Below are positions 43,048 through 53,632 of a stretch of DNA of 64,000 nt, one piece after another. This stretch comes from Oasisia sp. SBJ-2009 (taxonomy: Eukaryota; Annelida; Polychaeta; Sabellida; Siboglinidae). The stretch covers positions 45,615,423-45,679,422 of the forward strand of contig OZ024854.1 of assembly GCA_964017155.1 (NCBI GenBank). Reading direction: 5' to 3'. A program made the translations under genes and the position numbers. How positions within the stretch are numbered: the stretch's first letter is position 1; each line of letters begins with the position of its first letter. Under the pieces are notes generated by a model. That model did not search any database. It worked only from the letters and a program-made list of their open reading frames with translations, and was not told the origin of the DNA.

Positions 43048-43715
43048 GTAAGCAATGCAACAATAAATTTCGCAGCTTCATCAACTGTTAACCCAGCTCT
43101 GATGCAGATCATCTCTTTGGCAAACATGCATGCATTTGACAATGAGCATAACTACTGCACACTGCCATCCGAACACTATTTATAAGTTGACACACTCGCA
43201 CACATTTCAGAAGAACAGGCCACACAAATTGAGCCAGACACCAGAGGACAGGCAGTTGTAGGCTTGTGGCATGTAGAGCGCACAAAACGCTTCTTGCCTC
43301 ACGGTTTGGCAAAATCTGCAAATTAACAAAGAGAACCGATGCAGATAAATTTGCTAGGGGTCTACAGCAGACAAAGACCATATCTGCTGCACCCCTAGAA
43401 CATGGCAGGAAATATGAGGGTACTGCACTGAAGGCCTATGGTGAGACGACTGGCAGTACTGTCACAGCCAGTGGTCTGGTTATTTGTTTACAAAAGTCAT
43501 ACTTGGCCTGCTCACCAGATGGTATTGTTGATGACTGTACATTAATTGAAATAAAATGCCCTTATGTGGCCAGGGACAAGCCTGTCACACCACTTACTGT
43601 GCCATACTTGGAACTTGCACCAAATGGCAAACTTCATTTAAAACATGACCATGATTATATTATGTATCAGATGCAAGGCATCATGCACATCACATTACTG
43701 TGTGACATGCGAGGA
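43048..43715 (+). pseudogene. YqaJ-type exonuclease domain (copy 0), frameshifted and truncated
   Basis: One frame reads HISEEQATQIEPDTRGQAVV then LWHVERTKRF, the lead into a YqaJ fold, with a stop at 43183. After a frameshift near 43290 it continues LLASRFGKICKLTKRTD, PLEHGRKYEGTALKAY (Glu), LACSPDGIVDDCTLIEIKCP (Asp and Glu-x-Lys of the nuclease site), then YIMYQMQGIMHIT. It is then cut and joined to transposase sequence. YqaJ is a lambda-exonuclease-like PD-(D/E)XK nuclease; the three catalytic blocks are present here but not in one frame with their start. Confidence 0.75.
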
Positions 43716-44240
43716 TGTCATCAACAGCACTCACTCTTCGGATCGCTCTGGTTGTGGTACAGTCGTTGGTGTCAGTCAGCATCCATGGACATGGGTATTG
43801 GCTACAGTGGCATCGTGAAGCTGTGCCAATACCTAGATATGAACACCATCACCCACACATTTGCTACCAACAGACGCGCCATCACGGAGGCCAGCAAAGT
43901 GACAGCGACCAACATCCTCGACGATACTACGAAGATTGTGCGGCAAGTCTACGTCAACACTGACCTATCACTCAAGGATGCTGAAGTGATTGACCTGAGT
44001 ATCAGTTATGACGGCTGTTGGATGAGGAGCGGTCAAACTTCAACATATGGGATTGCATGTGTCATCGAGACAGTCAGCGGATTGGACCTTGGTCTGGCAG
44101 TGTTCTCGTCATACTGCCAGGCCTGTTCGTGTGCAAGGGCAAGGTTTGGCTTCAAAACCACCATTGCTGCAACCGGAATTATGAAGGATCAGCTGGGGTG
44201 ATGGAAGTGACGGCTGCCGAGATGTAGTGGGAGTGTTCTT
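43716..44240 (+). pseudogene. Mutator-like transposase (copy 0), N-terminal half
   Basis: CQSASMDMGIGYSGIVKLCQ, YLDMNTITHTFATNRRAI, then VIDLSISYDGCWMRSGQTST and YGIACVIETVSGL (catalytic-type Asp in YDG.W..RG), SSYCQACSCARARFG. After a one-base shift near 44155: NHHCCNRNYEGSAGVMEVTA. The family is the animal Mutator-like transposase domain seen also at 47768 and 51456. The C-terminal half is missing. The YqaJ frame runs straight into it at 43715, so a deletion fused the two genes of one module. Confidence 0.7.
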
Positions 44241-45201
44241 AATGTAATTTTCGATCATCAACCTTTGTTCTACTTCGCCCTTTCATCTTTAACCAGTTAG
44301 TGTCATGGCCGATCACTTGCGACCACGCCACCGAAGCAAATGTCCCGTCTGTACTAGACTGATGCGTGGGGGCGATAACCATTCAGTGTGCTGTATATCA
44401 ACTACACAGTGATGTTTTTCACGCCTATGTGTAGTAATTGTAAGATTTGCATTTTGTTTTATTACTATTGAAAATATATGGTTTCTATTGCAACCTGATA
44501 GAGTTCAACCAGTTATTTGTGTGAAGATTTTAGTTTGATATGTTCTATTTTTGAATGTTGTTTTTTCAGTTATACATTTTACATATAAAGTTTGTGTTCA
44601 TTGGATGTTTTCTCAGCTATTTCTCGATGCATATGCTTGAGAAACTTCACACACTATATGATGATGGTATTCTGTAGGGAAGTGACAAGAGCAGTTTTTT
44701 TTATATTTGCCACAATATTGTTGTAATATGCCATTGAAATAAGGTAGTGTCACAAATTCTGGTCTGAAATACACGGTTGTAGTAAAAAATGTAATATAAA
44801 AGATGAATCCAAAGTGTAACTTTGTCACTGCCTATAGCATATGTATGTGATTTTTTGGTTGAAATGGACCAATTGGTTATGCCTTAAAAATTCCTGTAAA
44901 ACTGAATGTGTAAATCAATGATGGCCACCATATGGGAGAGTTCGGGTACCCCTAAAAAGCTGAAAGAAAGGTACAGTGTGTATTTTAGCATAATTCACCA
45001 TCTGCCACCAGTTACAGTCCTCTAAATTAAGAAATAAGAAAAATGGATTTCAGACTTTCCTCGGTATAATTAATAAAGGCAGTCTTTGACTAGAAGTGTA
45101 ACATTATTTTATGTTTGTTGTCTATTTCAAATGGATCATAAGCAATTGTTTTATTTATGTGTCACATTGTATCATTAATCAGTACATCAATATATTTCCA
45201 G
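44241..45201. other. Non-coding stretch between module copies
   Basis: AT-rich. One short patch (about 44305-44400) could encode KCPVCTRLMRGGDNHSVC, a gag-like Cys/His pattern, but it is too short to assign. Otherwise nothing recognised. Confidence 0.4.
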
Positions 45202-46085
45202 ATTAACCACTTTTTACGATTGAGGGAAACACCAAGTCGGCCATGGGTCACCACTGAACAAGATGGGAAGATCATTGCTGCCCACTGCAACTGTATGGCA
45301 GGGCTTGCAGAATCATGCAGTCATTCTGGTGCATTACTGCTTGCCATTGAAGCTGCTGTGCAAATACAAAAAATTGCCACAGTGTCCCAGAGCAAAGCTG
45401 GCTGATGCCCTCTGGAGTCAATAAGGTTGACTACTTGGAAGTGGACGAAATAAACTTCACTTAATTGAAAACAAGGAAAAGACAGCTGGATAGATGATTT
45501 GCCACTGGACAAAATGTGAAAATGTGAGCCATCACCAAGCAGCCGAAGTCGACAGTGCATGCACCACTGCTACAACTCATGAGTTAGACGCCTTCCTCTG
45601 GCGACTTGGTGTGTCTGGGTGAAGGCTAGCTACTCTCGCTTTGATTCCAGGATATGCAGACGCCTTTGTTCCAAAATCCCTGTCAGAAGAGTACCCAAGC
45701 GTTCACACCGACCTGGCAAATGAGGCATGTTTCAACATGACCCGTAAGGAACTGCTTCAGTACTGCCATTTTGTGGCCGACAACATTGCAATGTCACCGC
45801 AGCAAGTGTTGAAGTGGCGACTTGGAAACAGTCAGCTGACAAGCGATTGTTCAGTTTCCGGAGTGGGCGTGTGACTGCTTCAAGACTGAAGCGAGTTTGT
45901 CATACTCAGTTGTCAAAACCCAGAGTCAGCCTTGTCAAGGACATTTGCTATCCTGGAAATCGTGCCTTTCACAGTAAGGCTGTAAGTACTGTGACCTCAT
46001 GAGTGACATGAGAATTCCGCCATTCCGCCTTTTTTCTGGTAACATACACATAATGTGGAATCTAAAAATGCCACAAAACTTACTA
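45202..46085 (+). pseudogene. SWIM + YqaJ gene fragment (copy A1)
   Basis: Acceptor atatttccag, then INHFLRLRETPSRPWVTTEQ and AHCNCMAGLAESCSHSGALL, a second SWIM finger (CNC...CSH). Stops occur in the linker at 45403 and 45462. A later frame gives LIPGYADAFVPKSLSEEY, NMTRKELLQYCHFVADNI, then after a shift near 45810 ATWKQSADKRLFSFRSGRV, TASRLKRVCHTQLSKPRV and SLVKDICYPGNRAFHSKA. The nuclease core beyond this point is absent and the sequence passes into the linker of another YqaJ copy. Confidence 0.75.
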
Positions 46086-46139
46086 TTGCAATTTGTTTGA
46101 GGTTGAACCACAGAATGACTAGACTAAAAAGAGGCATCT

Positions 46140-47505
46140 GTGACGGATGTACCTGCGTACTGGCTGCTTCCAACACTTGCAAAGTTTGCGTCACCGTTCC
46201 AACGGATCTGTGAAATGGACTTCACTTCCGCATCAAAGAAACGCAGAACACTGGCAGCAAGGACCTTGGCAAGCATGCCACACACACCTACAACTCCACA
46301 CACACCAGCTGCTAGTGCTACACACACACCTACAACTCCACACACATCCAGCACTGCATACCACAACATACCCTCACCAACAAAACACAAACAAGACACA
46401 TTCTTTGAGCAGTTGCATCGTGCTTGCCCAAATGCAGTTGTGCTATCCCTGCACAGCACGTACAGTGACAGTTTTGTGCCTAAGTCTGTCTCCAAAATGG
46501 CTGCAAGACATCTTGGAGTTGTATAACCCTGACATCACTATTGACAATTATGCAGACATTCTGACCCACTGTGACAGTTTTAACATCAGTGTAAGTGATG
46601 CACAGGTAGAATTTGTGATGGCGCAGACAAAGGCACAGAGTAAGAGCAAACTGTGGTTTACTCTGAGGGCAGGCAGGGTGACAGCATCGGCATTCCATGC
46701 AGCTTGTCACACCCGCATAGAGAAGCCAGCTACGTCCTTGTTAAGAGCCATATGCTCGCCAAACGATCAGTGTTTTTCTTCTGTAGCCACTGACTGGGGT
46801 AAATCTAACGAGGCCATTGCTAGGGATGCATATGTGACATCGCAGCATGCACAGCACAGCGATTTTGACTGTAGCGATTGTGGTTTGTTCTTGAACACTG
46901 AATACCCAATGTTTGGAGCTACACCTGATGGCTTAGTAAATTGTACATGTTGTGGGTTGGGGGTTGTCGAAGTCAAATGTCCTATCACTTTGCAGGATGG
47001 TAATATGAGTAGTCTAGACTGGATGGTTGTAGAGAGTGATGGGAAGTTCAGACTTAGAAAAACACACCGACATTACTACCAGGTGCAGATGCAGTTGTTT
47101 GTGACAAATCGGGAATACTGTGATTTTGTTGTGTGGTCACCCGAAATGTTGTACATAGAGAGGATAGTGCCAGACAGTGTGTGGTGGGCTGAGAAGTCAA
47201 AGCAGGGCATGCTCTTCCATGCTAAGTGTGCAATGCCTGAGCTATGTATGAAGTATTTCACCACAAAATCAGTATTGGTGCCAAGCAATGGTGTTGTCCA
47301 GTCAGGTAGTACTAGCAAGGATTGTATCTGTGGTGGAGAAGATGATGGACAAAAGATGATTTGTTGTCACAATGAAAACTGTTGTGTACAGTGGTACCAT
47401 GTCAAATATCTGAAGGTAAAACGTGTGCCGAAGGGCAAGTGGTTCTATGACATGGATGCTGATGTAACAGTGGAGCAAGGTATCATCACAACCGTCATCA
47501 CATGA
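46140..47505 (+). pseudogene. YqaJ exonuclease with C-terminal PHD-like finger (copy A2)
   Basis: Frame 1 starts DVPAYWLLPTLAKFASPFQR and runs through a Thr/Pro/His linker to DSFVPKS. A one-base shift near 46490 leads to SPKWLQDILELYNPDITID, QSKSKLWFTLRAGRVTASA, AIARDAYVTSQ (Glu), PMFGATPDGLVNC (Asp), GLGVVEVKCPI (Glu-x-Lys), YYQVQMQLFV and CDFVVWSPEMLYIERIV. It ends with CICGGEDDGQKMICCHNENC CVQWYH, a PHD start that lacks the last Cys ligands. All YqaJ catalytic residues lie in the long frame from 46498 to the stop at 47505. Confidence 0.85.
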
Positions 47506-47767
47506 TGCTCTATGCTGACAGGTATTAGATATATCACGGTCATTCACAGCCCAAATGCACTGTCAAGGGAGTTTCGCAGTACTCAAGTAACCTGCTAATG
47601 GGAATCCTCCCTGGTGTTTGTTATGTTGATCACATTTGAGTTATGTTTATTCGTTTTTCACTTGTATTAATTTAGTTATTATCCAGCTTGAGTGAGTAAT
47701 TGGCTTGTTGTGTCTGCAATGGGGAGTGGCTTCACTTGTGATTCATACAGTTGATCACCAGCTCGGG

Positions 47768-48716
47768 TTTGTATGTGCAATGGAAACCTGCTGCACTGAA
47801 TGTGGGGCAATGATCAACAAAACACTCTTCTCTGACCGTTTTTATGGCTCCACTTCTGGAAACGTTCCATTCATGGTGGTGTGACAGGCATCTATGGAGA
47901 TGGGAGTTGGGCACGCAGGCCTAGTGAGGTTTTGTCACTTCCTAGACATGAGACCTCTCAGCTACAAGACATTTGCAAAGCATGTGTGTGCAATCTGCAA
48001 GACCAACAAGATCGTTGTTACCCGGGTGTTCGATGAAGCTGCACAAGTTGTCCGTTGCGTCTCCCGTGCACTTGACCCATCAATTGGCGATGACGAGTCC
48101 ATTGACTTGACTGTCAGATACGATGGGTCACGGATGACACGTGGCCACAAGTCCTTCCATGGCATCGGTTGTGTTGTTGATGTCCTGACAGGACTTGTGT
48201 TAAACTTGCAAGTGATGTCATTGTATTGTCAACGGTGTGCCTACGCAAGTGCTTGATATGGCATCATGGCCACTGCAGCTTTCCAAGAGTGGTTCGAGAC
48301 ACGTGAGCTGGAGTGCAATTGCAAATACCAGGGGTCATCTGGCGGCATGGAAGCGCAAGCTGCAGAGCATCTGTGGACTCGGTCACTGAACCGTGGGTTC
48401 AGATACACAACGATACTCTCGGACGAAGATGCCAAGACTTTCAACCATCTCACAAGTTTGCACGTGTAAGTTTGCACGTGTATGGCGACGTGGTACTGCA
48501 AAAAGAAGAATGCGTCAACCACGTCGCCAAACGACTTGGCACCGCACTTCGGAAATAAAGCTGGCGTCACTTTGGGAGGCAAGGGGTAAGGAAAGCTGAA
48601 GGAGAAGACTATCAATAGTCTGCAAGCATACTATTGCTTGGCCATATGTGCTCACACAGGCAACTTACGAGCAATGCAGAATGCTGTGCTGGCAACATTC
48701 GACCATGCAGTATGTA
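47768..48716 (+). pseudogene. Mutator-like transposase (copy A), truncated
   Basis: CCTECGAMINKTLFSDRFYG, stop TGA 47882-47884, then MEMGVGHAGLVRFCHFLDM, SIDLTVRYDGSRMTRGHKSF (YDG..M.RG), GIGCVVDVLTGLVLNL, stop 48254-48256, then AFQEWFETRELECNCKYQGS, SGGMEAQAAEHLWTRSLNRG. A 14-base tandem duplication (agtttgcacgtgta) creates a stop at 48467. Beyond it ECVNHVAKRLGTALRK is still readable. The gene is cut at 48716 by Ngaro-like sequence. The same lesions occur in copy B. Confidence 0.8.
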
Positions 48717-49296
48717 TTCTTACATATCCTGGAAGTCCGATACCATAATGGCTTGAGAGCATTTAGCTTGACTACTGTCGTGGGTTTTCCCATGCGGTCT
48801 TGTATGATACATTATTGTTTGTGCTAACAGTTTAAAAAATAAATTAAATACATAAATAAAATTTCTATATGTGGTATGAAGACTATTTTTACTAGGACAG
48901 TTTTCTTCTTTTAGAATAGTGATAATTTAGTTTGGATATTCCAGGCACTCATATTTTTCATCATGTTTTGCCATTTGCATGTTTCTTCACCCAGTTGCTA
49001 TGGGGTATACTTATCTAAACATTTCATTTATTTATTTTGTTCTCCACAGTATAGTAAACAGAGAGCAGGAAGCACTGACATGTTGTCACGGCCTATCAGT
49101 GGCCATGGCCTTGACATTTCATAAAACGCTTTTAGCTACAAGTGCTTGCTCTCTGTTACCTATTTTTTCAGGATGCCCAAGGGTAAGGCATCATTGACTA
49201 AAACTCGGGTGGTCACTCGGTGTCAGATGCCTGATGACACTACTGAGCTTGAGCGCATCATCACGGCTTGTGTCACAGACTTACTAGCTGATGTCA
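48717..49296 (+). mobile_element. 0.58-kb Ngaro-like 5' fragment joining copies A and B
   Basis: From tatgtattcttacatatcct to ctagctgatgtcatc it is almost identical to 55341-55940. It includes the start of the gag frame (MPKGKASLTKTRVVTRCQ at 49171) with a small deletion (RMASNV missing). At its left it abuts the broken transposase of copy A; at its right it runs into YqaJ sequence of copy B in mid-codon context. Confidence 0.88.
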
Positions 49297-49643
49297 TCAT
49301 TGCAATGTCACCGCAGCAAGTGTTGAAGTGGCGACTCGGAAACAGTCAGCTGACAAGCGATTGTTCAGTTTCCGGAGTGTCAAAACCCAGAGTCAGCCTT
49401 GTCAAGGACATTTGCTATCCTGGAAATCGTGCCTTCCACAGTAAGGCAACAGAGTGGGGATGTGATCGTGAGCAGACAGTCCGGCAGCAGTACTGTGACC
49501 TCATGAGTGACATGAGAATTCCGCCATTCCGCCTTTTTTCTGGTAACATACACATAATGTGGAATCTAAAAATGCCATAAAACTTACTATTGCAATTTGT
49601 TTGAGGTTGAACCACAGAATGACTAGACTAAAAAGAGGCATCT
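49297..49643 (+). pseudogene. YqaJ fragment (copy B1)
   Basis: Matches 45789-46085 of copy A: IAMSPQQVLKWRLGNSQL, then SKPRVSLVKDICYPGNRAFH. It lacks 49 bases present in A but retains EWGCDREQTVRQQYCDLM, which A has lost. So A and B carry different deletions here, and a common ancestor had both parts. Confidence 0.8.
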
Positions 49644-51014
49644 GTGACGGATGTACCTGCGTACTGGCTGCTTCCAACACTTGCAAAGTTTGCGTCACCG
49701 TTCCAACGGATCTGTGAAATGGACTTCACTTCCACATCAAAGAAACGCAGAACACTGGCAGCAAGGACCTTGGCAAGCATGCCACACACACCTACAACTC
49801 CACACACACCAGCTGCTAGTTCTACACACACACCTACAACTATACACACATCTAGCACAGCACTGCATACCACAACATACCCTCACCAACAAAACACAAA
49901 CAAGACACATTCTTTGAGCAGTTGCATCGTGCTTGCCCAAATGCAGTTGTGCTATCCCTGCACAGCACGTACAGTGACAGTTTTGTGCCTAAGTCTGTCT
50001 CCAAAATGGCTGCAAGACATCTTGGAGTTGTATAACCCTGACATCACTATTGACAATTATGCAGACATTCTGACCCACTGTGACAGTTTTAACATCAGTG
50101 TAAGTGATGCACAGGTAGAATTTGTGATGGCGCAGACAAAGGCACAGAGTAAGAGCAAACTGTGGTTTACTCTGAGGGCAGGCAGGGTGACAGCATCGGC
50201 ATTCCATGCAGCTTGTCACACCCGCATAGAGAAGCCAGCTACGTCCTTGTTAAGAGCCATATGCTCGCCAAACGATCAGTGTTTTTCTTCTGTAGCCACT
50301 GACTGGGGTAAATCTAACGAGGCCATTGCTAGGGATGCATATGTGACATCGCAGCATGCACAGCACAGCGATTTTGACTGTAGCGATTGTGGTTTGTTCT
50401 TGAACACTGAATACCCAATGTTTGGAGCTACACCTGATGGCTTAGTAAATTGTACATGTTGTGGGGTGGGGGTTGTCGAAGTCAAATGTCCTATCACTTT
50501 GCAGGATGGTAATATGAGTAGTCTAGACTGGATGGTTGTAGAGAGTGATGGGAAGTTCAGACTTAGAAAAACACACCGACATTACTACCAGGTGCAGATG
50601 CTGTTGTTTGTGACAAATCGGGAATACTGTGATTTTGTTGTGTGGTCACCCGAAATGTTGTACATAGAGAGGATAGTGCCAGACAGTGTGTGGTGGGCTG
50701 AGAAGTCAAAGCAGGGCATGCTCTTCCATGCCAAGTGTGCAATGCCTGAGCTGTGTATGAAGTATTTCACCACAAAATCAGTATTGGTGCCAAGCAATGG
50801 TGTTGTCCAGTCAGGTAGTACTAGCAAGTATTGTATCTGTGGTGGAGAAGATGATGGACAAAAGATGATTTGTTGTCACAATGAAAACTGTTGTGTACAG
50901 TGGTACCATGTCAAATATCTGAAGGTAAAACGTGTGCCGAAGGGCAAGTGGTTCTATGACATGGATGCTGATGTAACAGTGGAGCAAGGTATCATCACAA
51001 CCGTCATCACATGA
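49644..51014 (+). CDS. YqaJ exonuclease with PHD-like finger (copy B2), open frame
   Basis: ATG at 49644 opens a 456-residue frame, TDVPAYWLLPTLAKFASPF ... to the stop at 51014. It is about 98 percent identical to copy A2. It stays open only because 5 extra bases near 49857 shift the frame and the shift also present in A (near 49995) shifts it back. Residues about 72-115 are therefore out of the family frame. From SPKWLQDILELYNPD on it is regular: RAGRVTAS, EAIARDAY, GATPDG, VEVKCP, YYQVQM. The PHD-like end lacks the last zinc ligands (WYHVKYL where WFHxxC is usual, and KGKWFYDM where WxC is usual). Whether it is expressed is unknown. Confidence 0.75.
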   Translation: MTDVPAYWLLPTLAKFASPFQRICEMDFTSTSKKRRTLAARTLASMPHTPTTPHTPAASSTHTPTTIHTSSTALHTTTYPHQQNTNKTHSLSSCIVLAQMQLCYPCTARTVTVLCLSLSPKWLQDILELYNPDITIDNYADILTHCDSFNISVSDAQVEFVMAQTKAQSKSKLWFTLRAGRVTASAFHAACHTRIEKPATSLLRAICSPNDQCFSSVATDWGKSNEAIARDAYVTSQHAQHSDFDCSDCGLFLNTEYPMFGATPDGLVNCTCCGVGVVEVKCPITLQDGNMSSLDWMVVESDGKFRLRKTHRHYYQVQMLLFVTNREYCDFVVWSPEMLYIERIVPDSVWWAEKSKQGMLFHAKCAMPELCMKYFTTKSVLVPSNGVVQSGSTSKYCICGGEDDGQKMICCHNENCCVQWYHVKYLKVKRVPKGKWFYDMDADVTVEQGIITTVIT

Positions 51015-51052
51015 TGCTCTATGCTGACAGGAATTAGGTATATCACGGTCGT

Positions 51053-51233
51053 ACCTAACCTAATGGCTTGCAGTGTGGCCGAATGGGGCTGGAAGATTTA
51101 TAGGGTCTTCAACCAATGTACTGCAAGCTGGCTTTGAACATGACAAGGGGTAGAAATGAGTTCAATCAGGTGGATAAGTGTGTAGACATGTTGGCCTTTA
51201 AGGTGGGGGGGGGGGGTTGGGGTTGGGGGGTTC
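51053..51233. other. 181-bp stretch present in copy B only
   Basis: Copies A and B agree up to atcacggtc and again from ttcacrgcccaaatgcactg; B has about 180 extra bases between, including a G-rich run (ggtggggggggggg). One frame gives MTRGRNEFNQVDKCVDMLAF, which recalls a piggyBac-type transposase scrap, but it is too short to assign. Either an insertion in B or a deletion in A. Confidence 0.6.
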
Positions 51234-51455
51234 ACGGCCCAAATGCACTGTCAAGGGAGTTTCGCAGTACTCAAGTAACCTGCTAATGGGAATCCTCGCT
51301 GGTGTTTGTTATGTTGATCACATCTGAGTTATGTTTATTCGTTTTTCACTTGTATTAATTTAGTTATTATTCAGCTTGACTGAGTAATTGGCTTGTTGTG
51401 TCTGCAATGGGGAGTGGCTTCACTTGTGATTCATACAGTTGATCACCAGCTCGGG

Positions 51456-52936
51456 TTTGTATGTGCAATGGAAACCTGCTGCACTGAATGTGGGGCAATG
51501 ATCAACAAAACACTCTCCTCTGACCGTTTTTATGGCTCCACTTCTGGAAACGTTCCATTCATGGTGGTGTGACAGGCATCTATGGAGATGGGAGTTGGGC
51601 ACGCAGGCCTAGTGAGGTTTTGTCACTTCCTAGACATGAGACCTCTCAGCTACAAGACATTTGCAAAGCATGTGTGTGCAATCTGCAAGACCAACAAGAT
51701 CGTTGTTACCCGGGTGTTCGATGAAGCTGCACAAGTTGTCCGTTGCGTCTCCCGTGCACTTGACCCATCAATTGGCGATGACGAGTCCATTGACTTGACT
51801 GTCAGATACAATGGGTCACGGATGACACGTGGCCACAAGTCCTTCTATGGCATCGGTTGTGTTGTTGATGTCCTGACAGGACTTGTGTTAAACTTGCAAG
51901 TGATGTCATTGTATTGTCAACGGTGTGCCTACGCAAGTGCTTGATATGGCATCATGGCCACTGCAGCTTTCCAAGAGTGGTTCGAGACACGTGAGCTGGA
52001 GTGCAATTGCAAATACCAGGGGTCATCTGGCGGCATGGAAGCGCAAGCTGCAGAGCATCTGTGGACTCGGTCACTGAACCGTGGGTTCAGATACACAACG
52101 ATACTCTCGGACGAAGATGCCAAGACTTTCAACCATCTCACAAGTTTGCACGTGTAAGTTTGCACGTGTATGGCGACGTGGTACTGCAAAAAGACGAATG
52201 CGTCAACCACGTCACCAAACGACTTGGCACCGCACTTCGGAAATAAAGCTGGCATCACTTTGGGAGGCAAGGGGTAAGGAAAGCTGAAGGAGAAGACTAT
52301 CAATAGTCTGCAAGCATACTATTGCTTGGCCATATGTGCTCACACAGGCAACTTACGAGCAATGCAGAATGCTGTGCTGGCAACATTCGACCATGCAGTA
52401 TCAACTGACGAGAACCCCCAGCATGGCCGCTGCCCGGTGGGTCCAGCCAGTTGGTGCTTCTACCAGAAAGCACTGGCCACCGGGCAGGAGCCTGGTCTGC
52501 ATCGTGTGAATGTGCACACACACCTCTCTGCAGAAGTGGCACAGCACGTGAAGCCTGTCTATGCCCGACTGGCCCATGATGACCTCCTGAGTCGATGCTT
52601 GCTTGGCAAAACCAAAAACATCAATGGTTCTCTACACTCGAAAGTATCGACAAACTGTCCGAAGACGAACTTCATTGGACTAGAGTGGGTTCTCTCTGCC
52701 ACATGCAGCTCCGTTGCAGTGTTCAACTGCGGGGTCGAGTCCTCAATGAGGTACTTGTTTGATGTCGTGCCATTAGGTGCACCTGCTTTCATCTGCACGG
52801 AAGTCCGATCGTCAGCGCTTGAGCCAGGCCAAACGCCAGAAGGTGGCAGCTACAAAGGAAGCTCATTGAGCTCAACGTTTCGCTCGCCGCACTGCAGCTA
52901 GTGCATCAACAGACTATGCTGCTGGAGCATTCTAGA
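51456..52936 (+). pseudogene. Mutator-like transposase (copy B), nearly full length
   Basis: Same lesions as copy A (stops at 51570 and 51942, 14-base duplication at about 52140). Here the gene continues past the point where A is broken: GRCPVGPASWCFYQKALATG, VAQHVKPVYARLAHDDLLSR, CLLGKTKNINGSLHSKVS, CPKTNFIGLEWVLSATCSS, VAVFNCG. After a shift near 52780: DRQRLSQAKRQKVAATKEAH, stop, FARRTAASASTDYAAGAF, end 52936. HG.CP.G..SWC, LL..C.HGKTQN.NES and a terminal Y.AGAF are typical of the Mutator-like transposase domain family of animals. No activity is possible. Confidence 0.82.
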
Positions 52937-53450
52937 TGCTGGAGCATTCTAGATGCTCCATCTTCAACACTGACACTGATGCAACAGAACATTACTAATA
53001 ACAATATTTCATAGTTACAGTAGACACTTGACATTCTATGTAGTTCCAGTGGTTGACATGCTATACGTTTTTGTGTAACGTATTCGTTTGTGGTATGTGG
53101 AAGTATGACGAGTTCTTATTTTCCAGTTTCCAGTTGTAATCTGTTGTATTTTACATGTTCATGATTACTGTAAACTATAGTATTTGTTTGTGCAATTTGA
53201 TGACTGTATGTTCAATTTTAGCTATGAAATTACACAATTGAATTGTTCCCAAACTTCTACATTGTTTTTCTCCATTGTAATTATTTTGGTGGGCTGCTCA
53301 ATCAGTTGAGTGGATCTCGGCTATTTATTTATAGAATCTTTTGAAATTTTCAGACATTGCTTTTAAATTGATATAAAAATTACATTGCTGATAAAACACC
53401 GTTTATGAGACTTTATAAATGGATTTATGGCTTTGTATTCGTTTTTGCTT
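52937..53450. other. Non-coding stretch after copy B
   Basis: Begins with an 18-base tandem duplication (tgctggagcattctagat). AT-rich afterwards. No terminal inverted repeat of the module was recognised here. Confidence 0.4.
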
Positions 53451-53632
53451 AACTTGTAATTCATTGCAGTGAATGTGTAGTACACCAATGTCAACCCCAG
53501 CGGGTAGTCTTAGCACTATTGCAAGAATTTCAATATTTCACGTGACTCAAAAGATCCAATAGGCGCTAATGTTTACCAGACTCCGATTTCAGCTGATGTT
53601 TATGTGACGTATCTTTATTTTGGGATCGAAAA
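53451..53632. repeat. Direct repeat, left copy (partner at 62977-63171)
   Basis: aacttgtaattcattgcagt ... tattttgggatcgaaaaa, about 180 bases, nearly identical to 62977-63171, which has 13 extra bases (ctgccgcctagcg) near its left end. Same orientation. The 9.3 kb between them hold the SGNH gene, the tandem array, Ngaro-like gag/RT with its LINE, and the piggyBac-like MITE. Confidence 0.9.

Noticed and set aside
46147..46490. His/Leu-rich N-terminus of the long frame starting at 46147
   Set aside because: Family-like sequence in this stretch is in the neighbouring frame (DVPAYWLLPTLAKF...); the long frame only becomes YqaJ after about 46490.
42631..51014. Integrated virus, because YqaJ is often named viral recombinase
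   Set aside because: No capsid, polymerase or helicase genes; SAP, SWIM and PHD partners, introns and transposase neighbours fit a transposon or host family.
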